This document shows, piece by piece, positions 44,780 to 53,910 of a stretch of 64,000 nt of DNA. The notes below the pieces were generated by a model, which saw only the letters and a program-made list of their open reading frames with translations, was not told where the DNA came from and did no database searches. The position numbers were made by a program, and so were the translations under genes. The DNA is from an uncultured Chitinophagaceae bacterium (GTDB lineage: Bacteria; Bacteroidota; Bacteroidia; Chitinophagales; Chitinophagaceae): contig CAIQDX010000040.1 of the NCBI GenBank assembly GCA_903870685.1, positions 1-64,000 of the forward strand. Direction: 5' to 3'. Within the stretch, counting starts at the first letter, position 1. Every line of letters starts with the position of its first letter.

Positions 44780-45496
44780 TTATAAAAGTCTAGACGCTTT
44801 TTCCAAATCTTCTGGCGTATCAATTTCTACGCCCATATAATCCGTTACTACCATTTTTAATAAAATACCATTTTCTAAATAGCGAAGACATTCAATTTTT
44901 TCTGCGGCTTCTAAAGGTGTTATTTCCCAATTTGTGAAATTGATGAGCGCCTGTTTGCGAAATGCATACACACCAATATGTTCATAATAAACTGAAGAAA
45001 TATTTTTATCGCGTTGATATGGAATTACACTTCTTGAAAACATCAATGAATTCATATTTTTATCAACAGCCACTTTCACATAATTCGGATCATCAATTAA
45101 TTTTTGATCTTTTAAAATTTGCATTAACGAAGCCACTTCTACTTTATCATCTTCAAATACTTTCAATAATTTTTCCAATGGTTCTCGTTTTACAAATGGT
45201 TCATCACCTTGTACATTCACAATAACATCAACATTTAAATCTGCAGCCGCTTCTGCAATTCTATCACTTCCACTTTGATGTTCTTTCTTGCTCATCACAG
45301 CTTTGCCGCCATGTTGTGTTATTTCATTAAAAATAATTTCGCTATCGGTTACCACATACACATCATCAAATAATTTAGTGGCAACAGTATTATTGTACGT
45401 AGTTCTTATCACTGTTTTATTTCCGAGTAACTGCATCAGCTTAGCTGGAAAACGTGTGGCTGCATAACGAGCAGGAATCATAGCGACTATCTTCAT
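44780..45496 (-). CDS. kdsB: 3-deoxy-manno-octulosonate cytidylyltransferase (CMP-Kdo synthetase)
   Basis: 238 residues. Activates Kdo, or Kdo8N, with CTP for lipopolysaccharide core synthesis. KdsB signatures: [65 protein letters not shown] and [16 protein letters not shown]. First gene of the group kdsB - GH32 - kdnB; proximity to kdnB suggests that the substrate used in the cell may be the 8-amino sugar. CATCTTTG (45513-45520) may be its -7 box. Confidence 0.96.
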   Translation of the reverse strand: MKIVAMIPARYAATRFPAKLMQLLGNKTVIRTTYNNTVATKLFDDVYVVTDSEIIFNEITQHGGKAVMSKKEHQSGSDRIAEAAADLNVDVIVNVQGDEPFVKREPLEKLLKVFEDDKVEVASLMQILKDQKLIDDPNYVKVAVDKNMNSLMFSRSVIPYQRDKNISSVYYEHIGVYAFRKQALINFTNWEITPLEAAEKIECLRYLENGILLKMVVTDYMGVEIDTPEDLEKASRLL

Positions 45497-45528
45497 TCAA
45501 AAATTATTTATACAAAGATGAAGAAAAT

Positions 45529-46353
45529 TTACTCGTGGTTCTTCTTGAATGGATGAATAAGTAATTCAGCGACATCTTCATCTTTTTTTTCATCATAAAA
45601 TTTATCCAAACCATATTTTAATTCTTTCACATCCAAATGAGAAAAAGTTCCTAGTATTCTATCCCAAATAGAAAAAACTGCACCATAATTACTATCGGTA
45701 TAAGGTTGTTTCCAGTGATGATGCACTTTATGCATGTTGGGTGAGATCAAAAAATAGCTTAATACTTTATCTAAGGCTTGAGGCAATCTAATGTTTGCAT
45801 GAGTGAATGCTGTTGCAATTACCACCAATGTTTGATACATCATAACACTATACATTGACGCTCCTGAAATAAAAATTAATAACATAAAGAATATTCCACG
45901 CAATAAACTATCTCCTGGATGATGACGAAGACCTGTTGTTACGTCAACATTTGTATCGCTATGATGAATGAGATGAAAACGCCACAAAAATTTATTTTTA
46001 TGCATCACCAAATGCACTAACCAACTGCTGAGATCGAGCGATAAAACGCCAATGATAATTGTTTCAAGAATGTTTGCATTCGTCCAATACACTATTCCAA
46101 ATTGAGTTGCAGCACACCAATCGGAAAGTTTGATAATAAAAATTGCCAAAAAAGTATGAATGATCAAATGAATAACAGTAAAAATAAAATTCACTGATGC
46201 ATGTTTCAGTTTTGTTTTTTTATAATTCATTTGAATCAAAGGAATCGCACCTTCCAATATCCAAAAGAATAATAAACCGCCCACCAAAAAAGTCATTCGC
46301 TCTAATGGTCGATGATCTAATGTTTGAAAATGATCTATAATGTTTTGAAACAT
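45529..46353 (-). CDS. Sterol desaturase / fatty acid hydroxylase family membrane protein
   Basis: 274 residues with four or five hydrophobic helices. The histidine clusters of the non-haem di-iron family are complete: HLVMHKNKFLWRFHLIHHSDTNVD and later HANIRL and NMHKVHHHWKQPYTD. It probably hydroxylates a lipid or carotenoid in the membrane with oxygen as co-substrate; in Bacteroidota such proteins may act on sphingolipids or hydroxy fatty acids. Monocistronic between kdsB and a DUF2007 gene. Confidence 0.87.
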   Translation of the reverse strand: MFQNIIDHFQTLDHRPLERMTFLVGGLLFFWILEGAIPLIQMNYKKTKLKHASVNFIFTVIHLIIHTFLAIFIIKLSDWCAATQFGIVYWTNANILETIIIGVLSLDLSSWLVHLVMHKNKFLWRFHLIHHSDTNVDVTTGLRHHPGDSLLRGIFFMLLIFISGASMYSVMMYQTLVVIATAFTHANIRLPQALDKVLSYFLISPNMHKVHHHWKQPYTDSNYGAVFSIWDRILGTFSHLDVKELKYGLDKFYDEKKDEDVAELLIHPFKKNHE

Positions 46354-46382
46354 GGGTTATATCCTTTTACAATAAAAATTAT

Positions 46383-46802
46383 TTATTCTTTTTCAGCATC
46401 CTCATTATTTATTTCATCAAATTCAAACCCACAATCAAAGCAATGATATACTTGTTTTCCAGTAAGTGCATAATGCCCAAAAACCCACGAAACAATTGCC
46501 AGCAGCCAGTTTGAAGACTTCCCGGGTTGTGAAATGTATTGTACGTTTAATGAACCACAGTTTGGACATTTTTGCGCTTGCCGATTTTCTTCTTCGAATT
46601 GTTTAATTAAATTTTTTGCACGGTCTAACTGGCCATCATTTACACACAATTTAATTCCGCCTATCGCATTTGAAAGTATTGGATCAATTGTAACAGTGTA
46701 TTGATCTTTTAAATAACAATCAATTCCTTCTTCAAGCAATCTACCAAGCCACATGTTTGCAGTTATATAAGAATCAAAAGTCTTAAGCGGAATGTATTGC
46801 AT
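46383..46802 (-). CDS. DUF2007 domain protein with zinc ribbon
   Basis: 139 residues. Residues 1-70 match the DUF2007 signal-transducing fold (PLKTFDSYITANMWLGRLLEEGIDCYLKDQYTVTIDPILSNAIGGIKLCVNDGQLDRAKNLI). The C-terminal part has a Cys4 zinc ribbon split by a hydrophobic stretch (CPNCGSLNVQY at one end, CFDCGFEF at the other). Biological role unknown. The hydrophobic stretch between the two Cys pairs could be a membrane hairpin. Confidence 0.82.
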   Translation of the reverse strand: MQYIPLKTFDSYITANMWLGRLLEEGIDCYLKDQYTVTIDPILSNAIGGIKLCVNDGQLDRAKNLIKQFEEENRQAQKCPNCGSLNVQYISQPGKSSNWLLAIVSWVFGHYALTGKQVYHCFDCGFEFDEINNEDAEKE

Positions 46803-46813
46803 CTTCTAAAAGT

Positions 46814-46847
46814 AAAAAATCCTTTTGCAAAAACGCAAAAGGATTTT
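46814..46847 (-). terminator. Terminator of dnaN
   Basis: AAAATCCTTTTGC (46816-46828) and GCAAAAGGATTTT (46835-46847) form a perfect 13-bp stem around AAAAAC, with a run of T on the minus strand. It lies about 30 bases after the dnaN stop codon. Confidence 0.9.
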
Positions 46848-46876
46848 AAATTATATTTTATTTCCCTTGAAGGGCA

Positions 46877-47992
46877 TTAATTATTCAACATCAATGGCAT
46901 CACCAACATCAACAATTCTTCATTTTCGGCTTGTTCTGTTGGTTTTAAAATACCGGCTTTTGTTGGTGTTGATAATTCAATTTTTACTTCGGCAGTATCG
47001 GCAGCACTTAACATTTCAATCAAGAATTTTGCATTGAATGCAATTTGTAAATCACCACCATCGTATAAACAACTCATTCTTTCATTTCCTTCAAAACTAA
47101 AGTCAACATCTTGTGCAGCCATTTGTAATTCACTTCCTGTAATGCTTAGTGCTACTTGGTTTGTGCTCTTGTTAGAGAAAACACTCACACGACGCAAAGC
47201 ATTTTGAAAATCATTTTTATTTACAACAAGTTTATATGGATTGTCTGTTGGAATAACAACTTTATAATCAGGAAAACGTGCATCGATCAAACGACAAATC
47301 ATTTGCACTTCGCCATGACTAACAAATAAATGATTGCTGTTATAGCTGATACTTAATTCATCTTCATTATCAGGCAATGCATTCTTTAATAAGTTCAATG
47401 GTTTTTTTGGAACGATGAATGAATCTGCCTTTGTTGCTTTAGCATCGGTTCTTTTATAACGAACCAAACGATGTGCATCTGTTGCAACAAACTGAACACC
47501 ATCTTTTGCTAATTCAAAAAATACACCGGTCATTGCAGGACGCAAATCATCATTGCTTACTGCAAACAAAGTTTTATTAATTGCAGTAACCAAACCAGTG
47601 CTGCTCATAGTGAAAGCAGTGGTATCATCTGCTGATGGTTCTTTTGGAAAATTATCTGGATTTTCACCCATCACTTTATACTTACCGTTATCGCTGGTAA
47701 TTTCAACAGCAAAATTTTTATCGATATTAAATGTGAGTGGTTGATCAGAAATATTTTTTAACGAGTCCAACAAAATTTTTGCAGGAATACAAACTTTTCC
47801 GTTGGTCTTACTTTCAACATCCATTTTAATTCGCATGACCGTTTCGAGATCGGTAGCAACAATGTTTAATTTTTTATCTTCAATCTCGAATAAAAAATCC
47901 TCTAAAATCGGCAACACGGTATTGGCATTAATTACGCCGCTGATTTGTTGCAGATGTTTTAATAATGATGATGATGAAACAATAAACTTCAT
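46877..47992 (-). CDS. dnaN: DNA polymerase III subunit beta (sliding clamp)
   Basis: 371 residues, the normal length for the clamp. Three similar domains, seen from MKFIVSSSSLLKHLQQISGVI through NTVLPILEDFLFEIEDKKLNIVATDLE, the second VQFVATDAHRLVRYKR, and the end YLVMPL-like stretch LLMLVMPLMLNN. It forms the dimeric ring that tethers replicative and repair polymerases to DNA. dnaA and gyrB are not next to it, so the origin is not evident here; recX lies divergently at 48150. A promoter is seen at 48018-48048. Confidence 0.97.
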   Translation of the reverse strand: MKFIVSSSSLLKHLQQISGVINANTVLPILEDFLFEIEDKKLNIVATDLETVMRIKMDVESKTNGKVCIPAKILLDSLKNISDQPLTFNIDKNFAVEITSDNGKYKVMGENPDNFPKEPSADDTTAFTMSSTGLVTAINKTLFAVSNDDLRPAMTGVFFELAKDGVQFVATDAHRLVRYKRTDAKATKADSFIVPKKPLNLLKNALPDNEDELSISYNSNHLFVSHGEVQMICRLIDARFPDYKVVIPTDNPYKLVVNKNDFQNALRRVSVFSNKSTNQVALSITGSELQMAAQDVDFSFEGNERMSCLYDGGDLQIAFNAKFLIEMLSAADTAEVKIELSTPTKAGILKPTEQAENEELLMLVMPLMLNN

Positions 47993-48017
47993 GGTTTTTT
48001 TCTTTTTATAACAGCAA

Positions 48018-48048
48018 CAAACCTACTGTAAAATGTTAATATTCCATA
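48018..48048 (-). promoter_or_regulatory. dnaN promoter
   Basis: On the minus strand TATG (48045-48048), 19 bases, then TAGGTTTG (48018-48025), a full match of the -7 box at ideal spacing with three of four bases of the -33 TTTG. The leader before the dnaN ATG would be about 20 bases. Confidence 0.5.
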
Positions 48049-48149
48049 CAGATATTTGTCCATTCTTGCTATAAATAAAACTATGTGAATGAGATGTGGA
48101 TTGAGAAAAGAAGAAGTAGAGAGTTATTTGTGCGTTGTCAGTAGTTTTG

Positions 48150-48662
48150 ATGACTAATCAAATTTCAATTTTGTTCAAACAAAAACTTACACCACAACAA
48201 GCGTTTCAAAAGGCAAAACATTTCTGTTCTTATCAGGAAAGAAGTCATTATGAAGCTGCTGAAAAGCTTTACAGTTTTGGATTGCGCAAGATTGAGGTTG
48301 AAACTCTTTTATCACAATTGATTGAAGAAGGTTATTTGAATGAAGAAAGATTTGCTGCAGCATTTACCGGTGGAAAGTTCCGTATAAAAAAATGGGGAAG
48401 AGTAAAAATTCAATATGAATTAAAACAAAAACGTGTAAGCAGTTTCAGTATTAAAAAAGCAATGAAAGAAATTGATGAGGATGAATATCTTGTAGTGCTG
48501 AAAAAATTAGTTGATCAAAAATGGAAAGCCTTAAAAGGCGAACAATATTTAAACCGCATGGCAAAAACAACTCATTTTTTATTGCAACGTGGATTTGAAT
48601 CAGAATTAATTAGCAAAGCCATTTCTGTAATTCGTCAAAAAGAAAATGAACTTAAAAAATAG
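48150..48662 (+). CDS. recX: Regulatory protein RecX
   Basis: 170 residues. Modulates RecA filaments. The RecX three-helix repeats are recognised from SYQERSHYEAAEKLYSFGLRKIEVETLLSQLIEEGYLNEERFAAAFTGGKFRIKKWGRVKIQYELKQKRVSSFSIKKAM. ATG 48150 is preferred to an in-frame TTG at 48135. recA is not in the window; recX stands alone here, facing dnaN divergently. Confidence 0.93.
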   Translation: MTNQISILFKQKLTPQQAFQKAKHFCSYQERSHYEAAEKLYSFGLRKIEVETLLSQLIEEGYLNEERFAAAFTGGKFRIKKWGRVKIQYELKQKRVSSFSIKKAMKEIDEDEYLVVLKKLVDQKWKALKGEQYLNRMAKTTHFLLQRGFESELISKAISVIRQKENELKK

Positions 48663-48700
48663 AAATTTAATTCCATCAATAATCGTAGTACATTAGTATC

Positions 48701-49501
48701 ATGTCGCTAACATTTACACTCATACAAACAAAATTATTTTGGGAAAATAAAGTTGCCAATTTAAAGACATTGGAAGAAAAAATAAATTCTATTCAGCAAA
48801 AAACAGAAGTGGTTATTTTGCCCGAAATGTTCAGCACCGGCTTTAGTATGCGACCAGAAGAATTCGCTGAAACAATGGATGGGGCTACGATTGCATGGAT
48901 GAAGAAGATTGCTGCTCAGCATAAAATTATCCTTACAGGAAGTTTAATAATCGAAGAAGATAAAAAATATTTTAATCGATTGATTTGGATGTTGCCAAAT
49001 GGAACTTGCGGTTATTATGATAAGCGACATTGTTTTGCATTTGCGGGCGAACATGAACATTACTCAGCAGGAAATAAACGATTAATTGCTCAAGTAAAAG
49101 GATGGAAAATTAATTTGCAGATTTGTTACGATTTGCGTTTTCCCGTTTGGGCAAGACAAAATATTCATGCTGAAAATAAAGAACCCGAATACGATGCTCT
49201 TTTAAATGTGGCCAATTGGCCGGAACGCCGTAATCATGCATGGAAAACTTTATTAACTGCAAGAGCTATCGAAAACCAATGTTATGTGATTGGAGTGAAC
49301 AGAGTTGGGAATGATGGCAATGAAATTTATCATAGCGGCGATAGCATGGTGGTTGATCCGTTGGGAGAAATATTATATCACAAACAACATGATGAAGATG
49401 TTTTCACCATTACCTTAGAAAAAGAAAAATTAAATGATGTTCGTAATAAATTACCATTTCTAAAAGATGCTGATGAGTTTAAAATTTTGAATGATGAGTG
49501 A
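48701..49501 (+). CDS. Omega-amidase / nitrilase family hydrolase (YafV-like)
   Basis: 266 residues. Carbon-nitrogen hydrolase with Glu-Lys-Cys triad: Glu in VVILPEMFSTGFSM, Lys in YYDKRHCFAFAGEHEHYSAGNKRL and Cys in LQICYDLRFPVWARQ. YafV-type enzymes deamidate 2-oxoglutaramate or 2-oxosuccinamate, repairing by-products of transamination. The last bases overlap the start of nagA by 11, so the two are co-translated. Confidence 0.88.
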   Translation: MSLTFTLIQTKLFWENKVANLKTLEEKINSIQQKTEVVILPEMFSTGFSMRPEEFAETMDGATIAWMKKIAAQHKIILTGSLIIEEDKKYFNRLIWMLPNGTCGYYDKRHCFAFAGEHEHYSAGNKRLIAQVKGWKINLQICYDLRFPVWARQNIHAENKEPEYDALLNVANWPERRNHAWKTLLTARAIENQCYVIGVNRVGNDGNEIYHSGDSMVVDPLGEILYHKQHDEDVFTITLEKEKLNDVRNKLPFLKDADEFKILNDE

Positions 49502-50564
49502 TAAAATAATTTATTCTGCAAATAAAATTTTTACAGGAACAGAATGGCTAACCGATTATTCCATCATTGTTGAAGATGAAATAATTATTGATATTGTTCC
49601 AACTTCTTCAATTAGTACATCTGCAGATCAACAAATTTGCACATCGTTAGTTCCATCATTTATTGATATTCAGATTTATGGCGCAAATGGGAAGTTATTA
49701 GCCGTGCATCCCAATGCTGATGCGCTTTTCAGCTTATACGATTATTGCAGTAAAGGTGGTGCTTTGCATTTTATGCCAACGGTTGCTACCAACAGTTATG
49801 ATGTATTTTATAAATGCATCGATGCTGTAAAAGATTATTGGCAGCAAGGCGGTAAAGGTTGTTTGGGTTTGCATGTCGAAGGTCCGTGGATAAGTAAAAT
49901 AAAACGAGGTGCACATATCGAATCATTCATTCATTCTCCAAATATTGATGAAGTAAAAAAATTATTGGATTACGGAAAAGATGTAATTAAAATCATTACG
50001 CTTGCACCGGAAGTTTGCAGCGATGAAGTGATTAAATTAATTCAATCAAACAACATCATTATTTCTGCGGGGCATAGCAATGCAACTTACGAAGAAGCAA
50101 TGCAGAGTTTTAATAATGGAATTAATGCAGCGACACATTTATATAATGCAATGAGTGCTTTGCAACATCGTGAACCCGGAATGGTGGGTGCTATTTTTAA
50201 TCATCCAACAGTAATGTCAAGTATTGTTCCCGATGGTTATCATGTTGATTTTGCTGCAATAAAAATCGCAAAAAAAATAATGAAAGAAAGATTGTTTGTA
50301 ATTACTGATGCCGTTACGGAAACTATCGAAGGTTTTTATCCGCATCATTTGGTTGATGATAGATACGAAAGCAATGGCATACTCAGCGGCTCAGCATTAA
50401 CGATGATGAAAGCAGTTAAAAATTTAGTGCAGCATTGCGATATTGAATTAGATGAAGCTTTGCGTATGTGCAGCCTGTATCCTGCGCAGGCATTGAATTT
50501 GAATGACCTTGGTAAAATTGAAAAAGGATATAAAGCAAGTTTTGTTGAACCGAAAAAATTTTGA
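49491..50564 (+). CDS. nagA: N-acetylglucosamine-6-phosphate deacetylase
   Basis: 357 residues. Removes acetate from GlcNAc-6-phosphate during amino-sugar recycling or use. Metal site and substrate loops: GLHVEGPWISKIKRGAH, ISAGHSNATYEEAMQSFNNGINAATHLYNAMSALQHREPG, and FVITDAVTET with the catalytic Asp. The protein stops soon after LNDLGKIEKGYKASFVEP, about 15-25 residues earlier than most NagA, which lack nothing at this point but continue with another small-domain strand. Starts with ATG-ATG inside the end of the YafV gene; the VOC gene begins eight bases downstream. nagB is not seen. Confidence 0.92.
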   Translation: MMSDKIIYSANKIFTGTEWLTDYSIIVEDEIIIDIVPTSSISTSADQQICTSLVPSFIDIQIYGANGKLLAVHPNADALFSLYDYCSKGGALHFMPTVATNSYDVFYKCIDAVKDYWQQGGKGCLGLHVEGPWISKIKRGAHIESFIHSPNIDEVKKLLDYGKDVIKIITLAPEVCSDEVIKLIQSNNIIISAGHSNATYEEAMQSFNNGINAATHLYNAMSALQHREPGMVGAIFNHPTVMSSIVPDGYHVDFAAIKIAKKIMKERLFVITDAVTETIEGFYPHHLVDDRYESNGILSGSALTMMKAVKNLVQHCDIELDEALRMCSLYPAQALNLNDLGKIEKGYKASFVEPKKF

Positions 50565-50572
50565 CTTAATAA

Positions 50573-50965
50573 ATGAAACAATACATCGCACATATTTCAT
50601 TGGTCATAAAAGATTACGATGAGGCAATTCAATTTTACACAAAAAAATTAAACTTCAATTTAATTGAAGACACGATTTTAAGTGAAACAAAACGCTGGGT
50701 TTTGGTTGCACCGGAAGGTTCGTCAGAATGTTGTTTATTATTAGCAAAAGCTGCAAACGAAGAACAGGAATCAAGAATTGGCAATCAAACAGGTGGACGC
50801 GTTTTTTTATTTTTATACACTGATGATTTCTGGAGAGATTATAAAAACATGCTCGACAAAAAAATTAATTTCACTATAGAACCGCATGAAGAAGATTACG
50901 GAACTGTTGCAGTTTTCGAAGATCTTTATGGAAACTTGTGGGACTTGATTGAACGCAAAAAATAA
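50573..50965 (+). CDS. VOC (glyoxalase/bleomycin resistance) family protein
   Basis: 130 residues with two beta-alpha-beta-beta-beta modules: AHISLVIKDYDEAIQFYTKKLNFNLIEDTIL in the first and the closing TVAVFEDLYGNLWDLIERKK in the second, including the usual metal-binding His/Glu positions. VOC proteins handle lyase, dioxygenase or resistance reactions; the substrate here is unknown. Third gene of the YafV-nagA-VOC run; only two bases separate its stop from that of the convergent thiL. Confidence 0.85.
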   Translation: MKQYIAHISLVIKDYDEAIQFYTKKLNFNLIEDTILSETKRWVLVAPEGSSECCLLLAKAANEEQESRIGNQTGGRVFLFLYTDDFWRDYKNMLDKKINFTIEPHEEDYGTVAVFEDLYGNLWDLIERKK

Positions 50966-50967
50966 TT

Positions 50968-52002
50968 TTATTTATTAAACGCATTCCATCCTTGTGCTGT
51001 AATATCAAATGTGTTTCCGCCCTTGGTTAATAATTTTGTTCCTTCTTCAAACTCAGTCATATAGCCAACAACAGCAATTTCTTCATTCAAAGTAATCTTA
51101 TCGTAATCTTCCTGTTTCAAGGTAAAAATCAATTCATAATCTTCACCGCCATTCAATGCGCAAACGGTTGGATCTAACCCAAATTTAAATGCCGCTTTTC
51201 TTGCCAGGTCATGAACGGGAATTTTTTCTTCATAAATTCTGCAACCCAAATTACTTTGTTTGCAGAGATGTAAAACTTCACTGCTTAATCCATCGCTGAT
51301 ATCCATCATCGATGTTGGCATGATTTCATTCTTCTCAAAAAATTCAATGATATCTTTTCTTGCTTCTGGTTTTAATAATCTTCCAACAATATAATCTTCG
51401 CCTTCAAGATCGGGCTGCACTTTTGGATTTTCTAAAAATATTTTTTTCTCACGTTCCATCAAAGTCAAGCCCAGAAAGGCGCCACCGAGATCACCACTCA
51501 CACAAATCAAATCACCATTTTGTGCAGTGCTGCGTTTTACAAATTTATCAGGCGTTACTTCACCAATACAAGTAACAGAAATAATAAATCCTTTATCAGA
51601 GGACGAAGTATCACCACCAACTAAATCAACACCATATTTTTCGCATGCAATAAAAACACCTTCATAAAATTCATCCAATGCTTCTACACTAAAACGATTA
51701 CTGAATGCAATACTGATAGTTATTTGTGTTGGTGTTGCATTCATTGCATACACATCACTCACATTAACAACCACTGCTTTATAACCCAAATGTTTTAAAG
51801 GTGTGTACATCAGATCGAAATGAATCCCTTCAATCAACAAATCAGTAGTAACTACGGTTTGTTTACCGAAGTGATCAATCACTGCAGCATCATCGCCAAC
51901 GCTTAAAACAGTTGATACATTTTGTATCTCAAAATTTTTTGTAAGATGATTGATCAAACCAAATTCACCAAGGGTTGATATTTCAGTTCTGTTATTTTCC
52001 AT
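50968..52002 (-). CDS. thiL: Thiamine-monophosphate kinase
   Basis: 344 residues. Phosphorylates thiamine monophosphate to the active cofactor TPP. The PurM/ThiL fold shows LSVGDDAAVIDHFGKQTVVTTDLLIEGIHFDL, the second metal block VDLVGGDTSSSDKGFIISVTCIGEV, and MDISDGLSSEVLHL with GGEDYELIFT near the C terminus. Single gene here; the rest of the thiamine pathway is not in the window. Confidence 0.96.
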   Translation of the reverse strand: MENNRTEISTLGEFGLINHLTKNFEIQNVSTVLSVGDDAAVIDHFGKQTVVTTDLLIEGIHFDLMYTPLKHLGYKAVVVNVSDVYAMNATPTQITISIAFSNRFSVEALDEFYEGVFIACEKYGVDLVGGDTSSSDKGFIISVTCIGEVTPDKFVKRSTAQNGDLICVSGDLGGAFLGLTLMEREKKIFLENPKVQPDLEGEDYIVGRLLKPEARKDIIEFFEKNEIMPTSMMDISDGLSSEVLHLCKQSNLGCRIYEEKIPVHDLARKAAFKFGLDPTVCALNGGEDYELIFTLKQEDYDKITLNEEIAVVGYMTEFEEGTKLLTKGGNTFDITAQGWNAFNK

Positions 52003-52051
52003 TTATGATATGCGAATTAAGTTTTACGATTTTGTTTGTGATGTAAATATT

Positions 52052-52828
52052 TTAAACATCTCCTCCATTAACTATTTTCAACAATTCATCATGAATTTTT
52101 CCATTGCTTGCAATAATTCCTGGTTGATATGGATTATAATAATTTCCTGCAAGGTCAGTTACTTTTCCACCTGCTTCTTCCACCATTAAAAACCCTGCAG
52201 CACTATCCCATGCTTGTAATTTATGTTCGTAGAAAGCATCGAATCTTCCTGCTGCAACCCAGCACAAATCAATGGCAGCGCTGCCTAAACGACGAACAGG
52301 TATTCCTTTTCTTATCAATTTATCAAACACATCTAATGGCCCGTTCGGTGCATCTAAATAAGTGTAAGGGAAACCGGTAACCATACAACTATGTATTACT
52401 TCGGTTTTATTACTTACATGAATTGTTTTATTATTTAGTGTGGCGCCATTTCCTCTTTCTGCTAAAAAGAATTCATTGATGAAAGGATTTAATACTGCAC
52501 CCATTATCATTTTACCATCTTTTTCAATTCCAATACTTACACAACAAATCGGAATGCCGTTGGCATAATTTACAGTGCCATCAATTGGATCGATGATCCA
52601 TTTATAATTACTATCCTGAACAATTTCTCCGGCTTCTTCACTTAATAAATAATGTTCAGGGAATTGTTCTTTAATTACTTTAAAGATGGCTGCTTCACTT
52701 TTGTGATCAACTTCAGTCACTAAATTATTGATACCTTCTTTATTGGAGATGACGAAAGATTTATCGAAATATTCTTTCATGATGGCAGCTCCTGTTTCGG
52801 CCGCCTTGATTAATGTTTGTTTTAGCAT
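52052..52828 (-). CDS. Inositol monophosphatase family protein
   Basis: 258 residues. Mg-dependent phosphatase of the SuhB/IMPase fold: EEAG, then the DPIDGTVNYANGIP motif and WDSAAGFLMVEEAGGKVTDL. It may act on inositol phosphate, 3'-phosphoadenosine phosphate or sugar phosphates; Asp and Glu ligands are complete. The ATG at 52828 (MLKQTLIKAA) is chosen: the in-frame ATG at 52858 lies in the promoter region. A full consensus promoter ends five bases before this ATG, and a 10-bp palindrome spans both. Confidence 0.92.
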   Translation of the reverse strand: MLKQTLIKAAETGAAIMKEYFDKSFVISNKEGINNLVTEVDHKSEAAIFKVIKEQFPEHYLLSEEAGEIVQDSNYKWIIDPIDGTVNYANGIPICCVSIGIEKDGKMIMGAVLNPFINEFFLAERGNGATLNNKTIHVSNKTEVIHSCMVTGFPYTYLDAPNGPLDVFDKLIRKGIPVRRLGSAAIDLCWVAAGRFDAFYEHKLQAWDSAAGFLMVEEAGGKVTDLAGNYYNPYQPGIIASNGKIHDELLKIVNGGDV

Positions 52829-52855
52829 GGCGCAAAGATAACCGCTGCGCCATGC
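52825..52855. promoter_or_regulatory. Perfect 10-bp inverted repeat over the promoter and start codon
   Basis: GCATGGCGCA (52825-52834) and TGCGCCATGC (52846-52855) are exact complements 11 bases apart. One arm covers the start codon, the other the spacer upstream of the -7 box. A dimeric repressor bound here would shut off the inositol phosphatase gene; alternatively the RNA hairpin could hide the start codon if transcription began upstream. Confidence 0.6.
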
Positions 52856-52864
52856 CATACCAAA
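52833..52864 (-). promoter_or_regulatory. Promoter of the inositol monophosphatase gene
   Basis: On the minus strand TTTG (52861-52864), 20 bases, then TATCTTTG (52833-52840): a full consensus match. Five bases after the last G comes the ATG at 52828, which implies a transcript with almost no 5' leader. Confidence 0.8.
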
Positions 52865-52875
52865 GAAGAAATTTT

Positions 52876-53865
52876 TTATTGATTGATCAAACCCATTACC
52901 GCTTCTTGATAACGTAATCCTGCTGCTGCACCTTTTGGTGCAATGGAATTAATCTCTTTCAAATCATCTGTTGATAAATGCACATTCAATGCGCCGGCAT
53001 TTTCTTCTAAATATTTAATGTGCTTTGTACCCGGAATTGGAAAAATAAAATCACCCTGTGCCATCACCCAGGCTAATGCCAATTGCGATGTTGTACAATT
53101 TTTCTTTTTTGCTAACTCTTCAATTTTTAAAACGAGTTGTAAATTTTTTTCAAAATTATCTCCTTGAAAACGTGGTGCAAATCTGCGCCAATCATCAGCT
53201 GCAAAGTCTTCAAACTTTTTTATTTGTCCGGTTAAAAAACCTCTACCTAACGGACTGTACGCCACAAATGCAATTCCTAATTCTTTGCATGTTTGTAATA
53301 TTTCATCTTCAGGATCTCTTGTCCAGAGCGAATATTCTGTTTGCAATGCGCTGATGGGATGAACCGCATGTGCTTTTCTTAATGTTGATGCCGATACTTC
53401 ACTTAAACCAATGCCTTTAATTTTTCCTTGCGAAATTAATTTACTCATCGCATCAACTGTTTCTTCGATTGGTGTTGCAGGATCCTGACGGTGTAAATAA
53501 TATAGATCTATCTCATCAACATCCAATCTTCTCAAACTCGCTTCACAGGCGGATTGTACGTATTCTGGTTTTCCACTAATGCCACGCACTTGTGGATTTG
53601 AAGGATCTCTTAATATTCCAAATTTTGTTGCCAATGTTATTTTTTCTCTTCGGCCTTTTAATGCTTTGCCAATTAATTCTTCATTCAAAAAAGGGCCATA
53701 CATATCTGCAGTATCCCAAAATGTAACACCCAATTGAATAGCATGATGCAACACATTTATACTTTCGTGATCGTTACGGTGACCATAAAATTCACTCATT
53801 CCCATGCAACCCAATCCCAAAGCAGAAGCTGTTAATCCCTGCGATCCTAAATTTTTCTTTTGCAT
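52876..53865 (-). CDS. Aldo/keto reductase
   Basis: 329 residues. (beta/alpha)8 NADPH-dependent reductase of the YajO/AKR11-13 type. Catalytic Asp-Tyr in [11 protein letters not shown], Lys in TLATKFG and His in [24 protein letters not shown] is the cofactor pocket loop. It reduces aldehydes or ketones; natural substrate unknown. ATG 53865 ([19 protein letters not shown]) is the family start; an ATG at 53895 adds 10 unrelated residues. A copy of the dispersed repeat lies directly upstream. Confidence 0.92.
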   Translation of the reverse strand: MQKKNLGSQGLTASALGLGCMGMSEFYGHRNDHESINVLHHAIQLGVTFWDTADMYGPFLNEELIGKALKGRREKITLATKFGILRDPSNPQVRGISGKPEYVQSACEASLRRLDVDEIDLYYLHRQDPATPIEETVDAMSKLISQGKIKGIGLSEVSASTLRKAHAVHPISALQTEYSLWTRDPEDEILQTCKELGIAFVAYSPLGRGFLTGQIKKFEDFAADDWRRFAPRFQGDNFEKNLQLVLKIEELAKKKNCTTSQLALAWVMAQGDFIFPIPGTKHIKYLEENAGALNVHLSTDDLKEINSIAPKGAAAGLRYQEAVMGLINQ

Positions 53866-53910
53866 ATTTCTAATGTTTCTATAAAAATAGAACAATTATT
53901 TTTTGTACTT

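Noticed and set aside
46877-48050. Replication origin near dnaN
   Set aside because: No dnaA gene, no cluster of DnaA boxes and no strong skew in gene direction; dnaN is often separate from the origin in Bacteroidota.
48127-48149. TTTG ... TAGTTTTG directly before recX
   Set aside because: The -7 box matches but the spacer is only 11 bases and the box touches the ATG, so transcription would start inside the gene.
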